64,000 bases of DNA from Streptomyces scopuliridis RB72 (GTDB taxonomy: Bacteria; Actinomycetota; Actinomycetes; Streptomycetales; Streptomycetaceae): assembly GCF_000718095.1 (NCBI RefSeq), contig NZ_JOEI01000013.1:62001-126000 (forward strand), written 5' to 3'. The notes below the pieces were generated by a model. That model was not told the origin of the DNA. It ran no database searches and saw only the letters and a program-made list of their open reading frames with translations. A program made the translations under genes and the position numbers. Below, in pieces: positions 49,711-58,739 of this stretch (the first letter of the stretch is position 1; each line of letters opens with the position of its first letter).

Positions 49711-50447
49711 CCGTGGACTTCACCCGCTTCCCGCTCGCCGCGGGTGACCGTGTGCTCGATCTGGGGTGCGGCGCGGGCCGGCACGCCTTCGAGTGCTACC
49801 GGCGCGGCGCCCAGGTCGTGGCCCTCGACCGGAACGGCGAGGAGATCCGCGAGGTCGCCAAGTGGTTCGCCGCGATGAAGGAGGCGGGGGAGGCCCCGGA
49901 GGGCGCCACCGCCACCGCGATGGAGGGCGACGCGCTCAACCTGCCCTTCCCCGACGCGTCGTTCGACGTCGTCATCATCTCCGAGGTCATGGAGCACATC
50001 CCGGACGACAAGGGCGTCCTGGCGGAGATGGTGCGCGTGCTGCGTCCCGGCGGCCGGATCGCGGTGACCGTGCCCCGGTACGGCCCGGAGAAGGTGTGCT
50101 GGGCGCTCTCGGACGCGTACCACGAGGTCGAGGGCGGCCATATCCGTATCTACAAGGCCGATGAACTGCTCGGCAGGATGCGGGAGGCCGGGCTCAAGCC
50201 GTACGGCACGCACCACGCGCACGCGCTGCACGCGCCGTACTGGTGGCTCAAGTGCGCGTTCGGTGTCGACAACGACAAGGCGCTGCCCGTCCGCGCGTAC
50301 CACAAGCTGCTGGTCTGGGACATCATGAAGAAGCCCCTCGCGACCCGGCTCACCGAACAGCTGCTCAACCCCGTCGTGGGAAAGAGCTTCGTGGCCTACG
50401 CGACGAAGCCGCACCTGCCGGCCGCGTCCGCGACGGCCGCCAAGTGA
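49704..50447 (+). CDS. Class I SAM-dependent methyltransferase
   Basis: This 247-residue enzyme has the motif I loop DRVLDLGCGAGRHAFECYRR, an acidic residue in VVALDRNGEEI, FPDASFDVVIISEVMEHIPD and LRPGGRIAVTVPRYGP. The second half (HIRIYKADELLGRMREAGLK, HAHALHAPYWWLKCAFGVDN) is particular to this subgroup. The GTG start overlaps the glycosyltransferase stop by 7 bases, and its own stop overlaps the next start (GTGA). It is probably a modification enzyme acting on the product of the neighbouring glycosyltransferase. The acceptor is unknown. Confidence 0.88.
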   Translation: MLTVDFTRFPLAAGDRVLDLGCGAGRHAFECYRRGAQVVALDRNGEEIREVAKWFAAMKEAGEAPEGATATAMEGDALNLPFPDASFDVVIISEVMEHIPDDKGVLAEMVRVLRPGGRIAVTVPRYGPEKVCWALSDAYHEVEGGHIRIYKADELLGRMREAGLKPYGTHHAHALHAPYWWLKCAFGVDNDKALPVRAYHKLLVWDIMKKPLATRLTEQLLNPVVGKSFVAYATKPHLPAASATAAK

Positions 50448-51547
50448 CCTTGGCCGGCCGTGGCCCCGACGCCACGGAACATCTCGTCCTGCCCGGAGTC
50501 CTCACCGCCGAGCAGGCCGCCGAGACGGTCGCGGGCATCCTGGCGGCGCAGCGTCCGGACGGCGCGATTCCCTGGTTCCGCGGACACCATCTCGACCCCT
50601 GGGACCACACCGAGGCGGCCATGGCGCTGGACGCCGCGGACGAACCCGAGGCGGCGGCGCGGGCGTACGAGTGGCTGGCCAGGAACCAGAACGAGGACGG
50701 CTCCTGGTACGCGTCGTACACCGACGGCACGCCCCACACCGACACCGCGGCCATGCCGCCCGGCGACCGCGGCCGCGAGACCAACTTCTGCGCGTACGTC
50801 GCCGTCGGCATCTGGCACCACTATCTGGCCACCGGCGACGACGCGTTCCTCGACCGGATGTGGCCCGTCGTCCACGCGGCCATCGAGTTCGTCCTCGCAC
50901 TCCAGCAGCCCGGCGGCCAGATCGGCTGGAAGCGCGAGGCGGACGGCACGGCCGTCAACGACGCGCTGCTGACCGGGTGTTCGTCCGTGCACCAGGCGCT
51001 GCGCTGCGCGCTCGCGATCGCCGAGGAGCGGGAAGAGCCGCAGCCCGACTGGGAGTTGGCGGCCGGCGCGCTGCGGCACGCGATACGCGACCACCCCGAG
51101 CGGTTCCTCGACAAGAGCGCCTACTCGATGGACTGGTACTACCCCGTGCTCGGCGGCGCGGTGACGGGAGCGCGGGCCACGGCGCGGATAGCGGCGGAGT
51201 GGGACCGCTTCGTCGTACCGGGCCTGGGCGTGCGCTGTGTACTGCCCAACCCCTGGGTGACCGGCGGCGAGAGCTGTGAACTCGCCCTGGCGCTCTGGGT
51301 GATGGGGGAGTCCGACCGGGCGCTTGAGGTCCTCCAGTCCATTCAGCATCTGCGCGCCGACGGCGGGATGTACTGGACGGGGTACGTGTTCGAGGGCCAT
51401 CGGGCCTACTGGCCGGAGGAGCTCACCACCTGGACGGCGGGGTCGCTGCTGCTGGCGGTGGCCGCCCTGGGAGGGGACGAGGCGACCACCGCGGTGTTCA
51501 GCGGCGAACGGCTGCCGCTCGGCCTGGAGCCGGACTGCTGCCGCTGA
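50444..51547 (+). CDS. Prenyltransferase/glycosidase-like alpha/alpha-barrel protein
   Basis: This 367-residue cytosolic protein has repeats of an alpha/alpha toroid: EWLARNQNEDGSWYASYTDG, CALAIAEEREEPQPDWELAA and RALEVLQSIQHLRADGGMYW. It is annotated in Streptomyces as prenyltransferase because of the fold, but no isoprenoid motif is apparent. The conserved aromatic and acidic residues (GAIPWFRGHHLDPWDHTEAA, SYTDGTPHTD) look more like a six-hairpin glycosidase. Its translational coupling to the glycosyltransferase and methyltransferase points to a sugar-containing substrate. GTGA overlap with the upstream gene. Confidence 0.82.
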   Translation: MTLAGRGPDATEHLVLPGVLTAEQAAETVAGILAAQRPDGAIPWFRGHHLDPWDHTEAAMALDAADEPEAAARAYEWLARNQNEDGSWYASYTDGTPHTDTAAMPPGDRGRETNFCAYVAVGIWHHYLATGDDAFLDRMWPVVHAAIEFVLALQQPGGQIGWKREADGTAVNDALLTGCSSVHQALRCALAIAEEREEPQPDWELAAGALRHAIRDHPERFLDKSAYSMDWYYPVLGGAVTGARATARIAAEWDRFVVPGLGVRCVLPNPWVTGGESCELALALWVMGESDRALEVLQSIQHLRADGGMYWTGYVFEGHRAYWPEELTTWTAGSLLLAVAALGGDEATTAVFSGERLPLGLEPDCCR

Positions 51548-51586
51548 CCCGGAGGAAACCGGCTGGCCGCCGGTGACCGGGCTGCT

Positions 51587-51592
51587 TAGGGT
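51587..51592 (+). promoter_or_regulatory. Leaderless -10 box of the isomerase-like gene
   Basis: TAGGGT stands seven bases before the ATG at 51600, with no ribosome site in between. It gives the downstream gene its own promoter. Confidence 0.55.
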
Positions 51593-51599
51593 GCGCCGT

Positions 51600-52388
51600 A
51601 TGACGCTTCTGGGGTACGACCGGTACTGCGACGAGATCACCGCACAGACCGACCTGCTGCGGGCGGTGATCGCCGGCGCCGCTCTCTCCGCGCCGGTGCC
51701 GAGCTGCCCGGAGTGGACGCTCGGACAGCTCGCGCGTCATGTGGGCGGAGCCCACCGCTGGGTCGAGGCGATCGTACGGACCCGGGCGGAGCGGGACATT
51801 CCCGAGGAGCAGGTTCCCGACGCCGGGGGTCCCGCCGGTGACGACCCGGCCGCGCTGGACGCGTGGCTCGCGGAGGGCGCGGCGAAGCTGGTCGGCGCCC
51901 TGCGGGCGGCCGGGCCAGGCACCGGAGTGTGGAGCTGGGGGTGGGAGCGGACGACCGGTTTCTGGGCGCGCCGGATGACCCACGAGACGGTGGTCCACCG
52001 GGCGGACGCGGCGCTGGCCGTCGGGGTCCCGTTCGAGGTCGCGCCGGACGTCGCGGCGGACACGATCGACGAACTGCTCCAGTGCGTGGGCTTCGCCGCG
52101 GCCTCCGGGGATCCCGAGGCCGCCGAGCTGCGCGGCCCCGGACGCACCCTGCACTTCCATGCCACGGACGCCCCGAGGGGAGTGGACGCCGAGTGGCTGA
52201 TCGAGTTCGGGGAAGAGGGCTTCGGCTGGCGGCGCGGGCACGAGAAGGCGACGGTCGCGGTGCGCGGCCCGCTCACCGACGTGTTGCGGGTCGTCTACCG
52301 GCGGCTGCCCGCGGACAGCGACCGGGTCGAGGTGCTGGGCGACGCGAAGCTGCTGGACTTCTGGCTGGCGCGCACCTCGTTCGGCTGA
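51600..52388 (+). CDS. Maleylpyruvate isomerase-family (mycothiol-dependent, DinB-like) protein
   Basis: This 262-residue protein has an N-terminal four-helix DinB/MDMPI domain with metal-binding histidines in LGQLARHVGGAHRWVEAIVR and MTHETVVHRADAALAVG, and a C-terminal MDMPI_C-like domain (ATVAVRGPLTDVLRVVYRRL). Family members use mycothiol as a cofactor. The specific substrate is unknown; it is not linked to an aromatic-degradation cluster here. Translation is likely leaderless from ATG 51600. A strong hairpin follows. Confidence 0.88.
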   Translation: MTLLGYDRYCDEITAQTDLLRAVIAGAALSAPVPSCPEWTLGQLARHVGGAHRWVEAIVRTRAERDIPEEQVPDAGGPAGDDPAALDAWLAEGAAKLVGALRAAGPGTGVWSWGWERTTGFWARRMTHETVVHRADAALAVGVPFEVAPDVAADTIDELLQCVGFAAASGDPEAAELRGPGRTLHFHATDAPRGVDAEWLIEFGEEGFGWRRGHEKATVAVRGPLTDVLRVVYRRLPADSDRVEVLGDAKLLDFWLARTSFG

Positions 52389-52429
52389 CCGGCGGGCGTG
52401 GGACACGGCCGCGCAGGGCCACGGCAGTG

Positions 52430-52477
52430 GTACGACGACGGCCCCCCGCTTTCCGGCGGGGGGCCGTCGTCGTACCG
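52430..52477. terminator. Very strong hairpin between convergent genes
   Basis: A perfect 21-bp stem (left arm starts GGTACGACGACGGCC) has a 6-base loop, extended by three further pairs beyond one mismatch. It lies between the isomerase-like gene and the DUF5336 gene, so it can stop both. Confidence 0.88.
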
Positions 52478-52498
52478 CTGTGAAGCGATGGCGCGTGA

Positions 52499-53293
52499 TC
52501 AGCCGCGCTGTATGCCGGACGTGTCCTGGAGGACTCCGCGGCGGCCGTCCTGCGTCTGGGCCACCAGACCGGGACCGCGCTGCTCGACCGCGAGGTACCA
52601 GGTGCCGGGGGCGAGCTCGGCGATCGGGGACGGCGAGCCGTCCTCCCCGAACAGCGGCCGGGCCACCGGTACGGCGAACCAGAACGGCGAGAAGTCACCG
52701 GCGGGAGCGGCGCCGCTGTTCGCCGGCCCGCCCTGCTGGGCCGCGGCGGCGGGCTGGCCCGGCTGGGCGCCGTACGGCTGCGGCTGGCCCTGCGTGCCGT
52801 ACGGCTGCTGGCCGGCCGGGTAGCCGTACCCCTGGCCGGGGATGCCCGGCTGGCCACCGTACGGCTGCGGGGTCTGCGGCTTCGGGGCGCCGACGAGGGC
52901 GACCTTCAGGGCCGGGACGACCGGCGTGGCGACGGCGGCGCCCGCCAGGATCAGCGCGGCGATGAAGCCGAGGATCAGACCGCCGCCCGCGCTGCCGTCA
53001 CCGAGCAGGTACCAGAGGCCCGTCCAGGCAGCGAAGACCGACAGGGCGACACCGAACTGACCGAGGTCGAGTCCCGCGACCTTCTGCGGCTGGGGCAGCG
53101 CGCGGGCGGTGACGATCAGTGCCGCGGCGATGACTCCGGCCAGATGGATGCTCATCACGACGCCCAGCAAGTCCCAGGCTTTCACGCCATTGCTGAAGCT
53201 GGACTCGTAGAAATTGAGGAACGAGGCGATGAAGAGCAACACCGCTGCTCCGATCACCACGCCGTCGCCTCGAGTGAGGGAGCGGATGTTCAC
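52499..53293 (-). CDS. DUF5336 membrane protein with Pro/Gln/Gly-rich segment
   Basis: This 264-residue protein has four TM segments in residues 10-135 (VVIGAAVLLFIASFLNFY, VVMSIHLAGVIAAALIVTAR, GQFGVALSVFAAWTGLWYLL, LILGFIAALILAGAAVATPV). A low-complexity segment with YGYP/QPYG repeats follows (about 140-190), then a small C-terminal domain (GTWYLAVEQRGPGLVAQTQD) ending SGIQRG. The pattern fits DUF5336, whose function is unknown. ATG at 53293. The 244-bp region upstream up to the amidase gene is non-coding and AT-richer near 53385-53410. Confidence 0.83.
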   Translation of the reverse strand: MNIRSLTRGDGVVIGAAVLLFIASFLNFYESSFSNGVKAWDLLGVVMSIHLAGVIAAALIVTARALPQPQKVAGLDLGQFGVALSVFAAWTGLWYLLGDGSAGGGLILGFIAALILAGAAVATPVVPALKVALVGAPKPQTPQPYGGQPGIPGQGYGYPAGQQPYGTQGQPQPYGAQPGQPAAAAQQGGPANSGAAPAGDFSPFWFAVPVARPLFGEDGSPSPIAELAPGTWYLAVEQRGPGLVAQTQDGRRGVLQDTSGIQRG

Positions 53294-53537
53294 GTGAAAA
53301 GTCCTTCGTCAGTCGTCTAAGTCGGGGCGGTCGTCGCGGCCGCCGGTCTGGCGGTACACGGTGCGAAGCTCGGGGGCGGCTCCCTATCGTACGGATGAAT
53401 GTATCGTCTCCCCGTTCCGGGCGTCTGCCGGGTATCGGGGGCCGGTATACGCCCGTTACGCGGGTACGCGGGCGGAGTTCACCACTCCCGTCTCACGTTC
53501 CCCGCCCGGTTCACCTCTCCCGCCCACCCCGCCGTTT

Positions 53538-54503
53538 TCACTTCTTCAGGAATCCGCGGATCCCGTCCGCCAGCCCCTGCGCCGCCTTCTGCCGCCATTC
53601 CGGATCGGTGAGCAGTTCGGCATCCGACGAATCGCGCATATTGCCGCATTCGATGAAAACCTTGGGCACGGTCGACAGATTCAGCCCGCCGAGGTCCGCG
53701 CGTACGTCAAGACCCGTGCCCTCGCCCAGATAGTTGGCGGGGGCGCTGCCGGTCTCCCGGACGAAATTGCCCACGATGTGTTCGCCGAGATCGCGCGAGG
53801 GACCGACGATGGCCGTGGTGTCCGCACCTCCGCCCTTGACCTGGGCGGGGAGAATGACATGGAATCCGCGATTGCCGGGAGCCGATCCGTCCGCGTGGAC
53901 GGAGATCGCGGCATCGGCCTTCGCCTTGTTCCCGATACGGGCGCGCTCATCGACGCACGGGCCGTAAGGGCGCTCGTTGTCGTGGGTGAAGGTGACCGTC
54001 GCGCCCTCTTTCCTGAGCAGATCGCGCAGGCGGTGGGAGACATCGAGGGTGAACTCGGCTTCGGGGTAACCGGCGTTGGTGGAGGTGCCGGTGGTGTCAC
54101 ATTCCTTGGTGGTTGTTCCGATATCCACCGGCTCATTGATCTCGGCGGTGTGGTCGCGATTGCGTGGATTATGACCGGGGTCGATGACCACGACCTTGCC
54201 CGCGAGCGGTCCGGCCGGGGCGGAGGGCTTGGCCGGGGCGGAGGGCTTGGCCGGGGTGGTGCCGCCGGGAACGTCGTCGTCCCGCGCGCTGCCGGAAGGG
54301 GAAGGGGCGGGCGTGGTGGCCGGCGAGGCGGAGGAGGAGACTCCGGCCGCCGACGCGGCGGCCGGACCGCCGTCCGGGCCGCTCATCCCCTGCCAGACGA
54401 GCCATCCCGCCACGGCGGTCGGCACGAGTGCGGCGACCGCGACGGTGAGATTGCTCCGGCCGGAACGGCGGCGGGTGGGCTGCTGGCTCTCGTCGTACGA
54501 CAC
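53538..54503 (-). CDS. N-acetylmuramoyl-L-alanine amidase (Amidase_3)
   Basis: This 321-residue protein has a basic cytosolic start, one TM/signal-anchor (TVAVAALVPTAVAGWLVWQG, about 20-39), a Ser/Pro/Ala linker with three APAKPS-type repeats, then the amidase domain. The zinc ligands are His111 (VIDPGHNPRN), Glu150 (YPEAEFTLDV) and His203 (ISVHADGS), with catalytic Glu285 (KVFIECGNM). The domain cuts the bond between muramic acid and L-alanine in peptidoglycan, outside the membrane. GTG start at 54503. Length and architecture are typical of actinomycete CwlM/AmiC-like enzymes. Confidence 0.92.
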   Translation of the reverse strand: MSYDESQQPTRRRSGRSNLTVAVAALVPTAVAGWLVWQGMSGPDGGPAAASAAGVSSSASPATTPAPSPSGSARDDDVPGGTTPAKPSAPAKPSAPAGPLAGKVVVIDPGHNPRNRDHTAEINEPVDIGTTTKECDTTGTSTNAGYPEAEFTLDVSHRLRDLLRKEGATVTFTHDNERPYGPCVDERARIGNKAKADAAISVHADGSAPGNRGFHVILPAQVKGGGADTTAIVGPSRDLGEHIVGNFVRETGSAPANYLGEGTGLDVRADLGGLNLSTVPKVFIECGNMRDSSDAELLTDPEWRQKAAQGLADGIRGFLKK

Positions 54504-54612
54504 CGTCGCGATGGTAGACCGTCCGGCGATCGGGGCGCGGCAGAAGACACGGGCGGGCGGCGCGGTCCCCCGATCGCGAGGCCGTCCAGGGCGCGGGTCA
54601 GGGGGGCTGCGG

Positions 54613-55365
<753 letters not shown>

Positions 55366-57156
55366 TCAGGAGGCGACGGTGGTACGGCGCTCCCGCGCGC
55401 CCTGGGCGAGGACCAGATCGACATCGACCGGCACTCCGCCGCCGGGATACTCCGCGGGAAGCGCGTGCGGCGCGTACCCCGTGGCCGTGCCCGCCAGTAC
55501 GTACGGTCCACTCGACGGCGGCAGCAGCGCGTAGCGGCCGTCCTCGTCGGCGGTGGTGCGGCCCGCCTGCCGGCCCCGGGGGTCGATCAGCGTGACGTTC
55601 GCCCGCGCGACCGGCGTACCGTCCGTGTCCACCACCCGCCCGCGGAACCCGCCCGACCCGGCGACCAGCGTCGGCTGCCGGCTCTGCTCGGCGTCGCCCG
55701 CCAGGGACGTGGGCCCCGGCGCGAACCGCTGCGCCGACCGCTGCGACGGCAGGAACGCGGCCAGCACCAGCCCGATGATCACCGCGCCCGTCGCGATGAG
55801 GAACGAGATACGGAATCCGTCCATGCTGGGGACGTCCACGCCTCCCGTCCGGATCGAGGTGTGCGCCAGCACCATGCCGATCACCGCGCTCGACACCGAG
55901 GTACCGATGGAGCGCATCAGAGTGTTCAGACCGTTGGCCGCGCCGGTCTCCGACGGGTCGACGGCGCCGATGATCAGGGCGGGGAGCGAGGAGTACGCGA
56001 GGCCGATACCGGCGCCCACGACGACCGAGATGACGACGGTCTGCCAGGCCGCGCTCATCAGGCCGAGGCCCGCTCCGTACCCGATCCCGATGATCAGCAT
56101 GCCGAGCATCAGCGAGACCTTGGGGCCGCGCCGGGCGGAGATCCGGGCGTAGACCGGCGCGGTGAACATCATCGTCAGACCGAGCGGCGCCACGCAGAGA
56201 CCTGCCATCAGCATCGACTGGCCCAGGCCGTAGCCGGTGGCGGCGGGCAGCTGGAGCAGCTGGGGGAGGACGAGCGAGATCGCGTAGAAGGCGACACCGA
56301 CCATGATCGAGGCGAGGTTGGTGAGCAGTACCTCACGCCGGGCGGTGGTGCGCAGATCGACCAGCGGGGCGGCGCTCCGCAGCTCCATCACGCCCCACAG
56401 CAGCAGGATGGCCACCGCCAGGCCGAACAGCCCGAGCGTGGTCGGCGAACCCCAGCCCCAGTCGCTGCCCTTGGTGATCGGCAGCAGGAGGGAGACGAGT
56501 CCGGCGGACAGCCCGAGCGCGCCGAGCCAGTCGAAGGTGCCGTCGGCCCGTACCGACGACTCCGGTACGTACCGGACGGTCAGGAGCATCGACAGCACGC
56601 CGAGCCCGGCCGCGCCGAAGAACAGCGCGTGCCAGTCGGCGTTCTGGGCGATCAGGGCCGCGGCGGGCAGCGCGAGCCCGCCGCCGACGCCGATGGACGA
56701 GCTCATCAGCGCCATCGCCGAGCCGAGCTTCTCGCGCGGCAGCTCGTCGCGCATGATGCCGATGCCGAGGGGTATCGCGCCCATCGCGAAGCCCTGGAGC
56801 GCCCTGCCGACGATCATGATGACCAGGTCATCGGTGAATCCGCAGATCAGCGAGCCGATCACCATCACGGCGAGGCTGGCGAGCAGCATCCGCCGCTTGC
56901 CGAAGAGATCGCCGAGCCGCCCCATGATCGGGGTGGAGACGGCGCCGGCGAGCAGGGTCGCGGTCATGACCCAGGTGGCGTTGGCGGGCGCCGTGTGGAG
57001 CAGGACGGGCAGGTCCTTGATGACGGGAACGAGCAGGGTCTGCATCACCGCGACGGTGATGCCCGCGAAGGCGAGGACGGGAACGATCCCGCCGGCTTTA
57101 CGGGTCGACGGATCCGGGAGCTCCCCGGCGTACTGATCGGTCGTCGTCTGTGGCAT
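55366..57156 (-). CDS. MFS exporter with C-terminal carboxypeptidase-regulatory-like domain
   Basis: This 596-residue protein has 14 TM segments in residues 20 to about 495, with the motif A loop GRLGDLFGKRRM and LMSSSIGVGGGLALPAAALI. The C-terminal part (about 515-596) is a small beta-sandwich: FRGRVVDTDGTPVARANVTL, TTADEDGRYALLPPSSGPY, a CarboxypepD_reg/SpaA-like fold. The start is ATG at 57156 with GGAGG eight bases away; the longer frame upstream overlaps the divergent clpP3 promoter. The fusion is known in Streptomyces exporters. The function of the tail is unknown. Confidence 0.88.
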   Translation of the reverse strand: MPQTTTDQYAGELPDPSTRKAGGIVPVLAFAGITVAVMQTLLVPVIKDLPVLLHTAPANATWVMTATLLAGAVSTPIMGRLGDLFGKRRMLLASLAVMVIGSLICGFTDDLVIMIVGRALQGFAMGAIPLGIGIMRDELPREKLGSAMALMSSSIGVGGGLALPAAALIAQNADWHALFFGAAGLGVLSMLLTVRYVPESSVRADGTFDWLGALGLSAGLVSLLLPITKGSDWGWGSPTTLGLFGLAVAILLLWGVMELRSAAPLVDLRTTARREVLLTNLASIMVGVAFYAISLVLPQLLQLPAATGYGLGQSMLMAGLCVAPLGLTMMFTAPVYARISARRGPKVSLMLGMLIIGIGYGAGLGLMSAAWQTVVISVVVGAGIGLAYSSLPALIIGAVDPSETGAANGLNTLMRSIGTSVSSAVIGMVLAHTSIRTGGVDVPSMDGFRISFLIATGAVIIGLVLAAFLPSQRSAQRFAPGPTSLAGDAEQSRQPTLVAGSGGFRGRVVDTDGTPVARANVTLIDPRGRQAGRTTADEDGRYALLPPSSGPYVLAGTATGYAPHALPAEYPGGGVPVDVDLVLAQGARERRTTVAS

Positions 57157-57271
57157 ACGTGCGGCCTCCGGGCAGGAAGTAAGGGCAGCTGAGAGTGCGT
57201 GACGGCAGGTGGATGCAGTATGAAACCTTCCAGTCGGCCGCGATATTCCGGCGAACGCGACGCAAACGGCA

Positions 57272-57297
57272 CCGGAAGAAGACGCCGGTTCTTCCGG
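57272..57297. promoter_or_regulatory. Inverted repeat CCGGAAGAA-N8-TTCTTCCGG
   Basis: A perfect 9-bp inverted repeat with an 8-base spacer lies between the divergent exporter and clpP3 genes, 116 bp from the exporter start. Its symmetry and location suggest an operator for a dimeric regulator; which one is unknown. Confidence 0.6.
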
Positions 57298-57343
57298 GCA
57301 CGTTCCTGACGCACCGTCAGAAGTGAGACGCGCGCCCCCCGGC

Positions 57344-57373
57344 TCTGCCATGGGCGAATCTGCCACGGGCCGA
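57344..57373 (+). promoter_or_regulatory. Two tandem PopR-like boxes upstream of clpP3
   Basis: TCTGCCATGGGCGAA (57344-57358) is followed directly by TCTGCCACGGGCCGA (57359-57373), a 15-bp tandem repeat with 12 of 15 positions equal. Each resembles the palindrome TTCTGCC-N3-GGCAGAA reported, as I recall, for PopR in Streptomyces lividans, the second copy being the better match. They lie 91-120 bp upstream of the clpP3 ATG, which suits an activator site. Confidence 0.6.
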
Positions 57374-57463
57374 GAACCCTTGGGCGGGCACCCGGCCGGA
57401 CCGAGAGTGGGATGACCGCGGCCACCACACCGGCCGCGCCACCCGACGACTTCCGGAGGACCG

Positions 57464-58117
57464 ATGACCGCACTCCTCACCGGTGGGAACCCCGCCCTCG
57501 ACCCGCGGGCCACCGCCGACGACACACCTCCGAGCCGGTTCGACGACCAGCTCGCGGCCCAGCTGCTCATGCAGCGGATCGTCTTCCTCGGCACCCAGGT
57601 GGACGAGGTTTCCGCGAACCGGGTCTGCGCCCAGCTGCTCCTGCTCTCGGCGGAGGACCCGCGTACCGACATCAGCCTCTACATCAACAGTCCGGGCGGC
57701 TCCGTGACGGCGGGGCTGGCGATCTACGACACGATGCGGCTGATCCCCAACGACGTCTCGACACTCGCCATGGGGTTCGCCGCCAGCATGGGGCAGTTCC
57801 TGCTCAGCGTCGGCGAGCGGGGCAAGCGCTACGCGCTGCCGAACGCGCGGATCATGATGCACCAGCCGTCGGCCGGCATCGGCGGGACCACCGCCGATAT
57901 CGCGATCCAGGCCGAGAACCTCGAATTCACGAAGAAGGCCATCGAGCGGATCACCGCGGAGCACACCGGCCAGACCGAGGAGACGATCTCCCGCGACGGC
58001 GACCGCGACCGGTGGTTCACGGCCGAGCAGGCGAGGGAGTACGGGATGGTCGACCGCGTGGTCGAGTCGCTCGACGACGTCCGCCCGGCCGGTACGCGAC
58101 GACGGATCGGACTCTGA
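57464..58117 (+). CDS. clpP3: ATP-dependent Clp protease proteolytic subunit (ClpP3-type)
   Basis: This 217-residue serine protease subunit has a complete triad: Ser108 in [12 protein letters not shown], His133 in IMMHQPSAG and Asp182 in [31 protein letters not shown] forms the oxyanion region. The N-terminal extension of about 25 residues is usual for Streptomyces ClpPs. The start is ATG 57464 with GGAGG ten bases upstream. Only one base separates its stop from the start of the second clpP gene, so they are co-expressed. The subunit assembles with Clp ATPases to degrade proteins, and this pair is normally switched on when ClpP1/P2 fail. Confidence 0.93.
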   Translation: MTALLTGGNPALDPRATADDTPPSRFDDQLAAQLLMQRIVFLGTQVDEVSANRVCAQLLLLSAEDPRTDISLYINSPGGSVTAGLAIYDTMRLIPNDVSTLAMGFAASMGQFLLSVGERGKRYALPNARIMMHQPSAGIGGTTADIAIQAENLEFTKKAIERITAEHTGQTEETISRDGDRDRWFTAEQAREYGMVDRVVESLDDVRPAGTRRRIGL

Positions 58118-58118
58118 G

Positions 58119-58730
58119 ATGAGCCAGTACACGATCCCGACCGTCGTGGAGCGCACCCCGCAGGGGGAGCGGGCGTACGACATCTACAGCCGGCTGCTGT
58201 CCGAGCGGGTCATCTTCCTCGGCACCGAGATCGACGACGGCGTCGCCAACGTGGTCATCGCCCAACTCCTCCATCTGGAGTCGTCGAGCCCGGAGCGCGA
58301 GATCGCGATCTACATCAACTCGCCGGGCGGCTCGGTCACCTCACTCATGGCGATCTACGACACGATGACCTTCGTCGGCGCGCCGATCTCGACGTTCTGC
58401 GTGGGACAGGCGGCCTCGACCGCGGCGGTGCTGCTGGCGGGCGGCGACCCCGGGCGGCGGTTCGTCCTGGAGCACGCCCGGGTGCTGCTGGGGCAGCCGG
58501 CGAGCGGCGGCCGGCAGGGGACGGTCTCGGACCTCAGCCTCCAGGCGAAGGAGATGCTCAGGATCCGCTCGGAGATCGAGGAGGTGCTGTCCCGGCACAC
58601 GCACCACGACCCCGCGACCCTCCGCGCCGACATGGACCGCGACAAGGTCTTCACCGCGCACGAGGCGGTGGCGTACGGGCTGGCCGACGAGGTGCTGAGC
58701 AAGCGGGCGCTTGCTGTCCGGGGCGCGTAG
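58119..58730 (+). CDS. clpP4: Clp protease subunit (ClpP4-type) lacking the catalytic histidine
   Basis: This 203-residue ClpP-fold protein has Ser100 in [12 protein letters not shown] and Asp175 in [15 protein letters not shown] at the expected places. Where all active ClpPs have His in a MHQP or IHQP motif, it reads [11 protein letters not shown], with Gly125 encoded by GGG at 58491-58493. The subunit may therefore be catalytically inactive (ClpR-like) and act only in a mixed complex with ClpP3. Other signatures ([28 protein letters not shown]) are intact. It follows clpP3 directly and ends nine bases from the convergent popR. Confidence 0.92.
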   Translation: MSQYTIPTVVERTPQGERAYDIYSRLLSERVIFLGTEIDDGVANVVIAQLLHLESSSPEREIAIYINSPGGSVTSLMAIYDTMTFVGAPISTFCVGQAASTAAVLLAGGDPGRRFVLEHARVLLGQPASGGRQGTVSDLSLQAKEMLRIRSEIEEVLSRHTHHDPATLRADMDRDKVFTAHEAVAYGLADEVLSKRALAVRGA

Positions 58731-58739
58731 CGGGTTCCG

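Larger units (their letters stand above)
57157..57463. other. Divergent promoter region between the MFS gene and clpP3
   Basis: This 307-bp non-coding stretch holds two noteworthy elements listed separately: a 9-bp perfect inverted repeat and two tandem TCTGCC-N3-GGC boxes resembling the PopR site. CTTGGGC near 57379 and GAGAGT near 57404 are possible -35/-10 elements for clpP3. Confidence 0.5.

Noticed and set aside
50444..51547. Terpene cyclase function for the prenyltransferase-like protein
   Set aside because: No DXDD or QW-type cyclase motifs are visible. The fold is shared with glycosidases and the neighbours are sugar enzymes.
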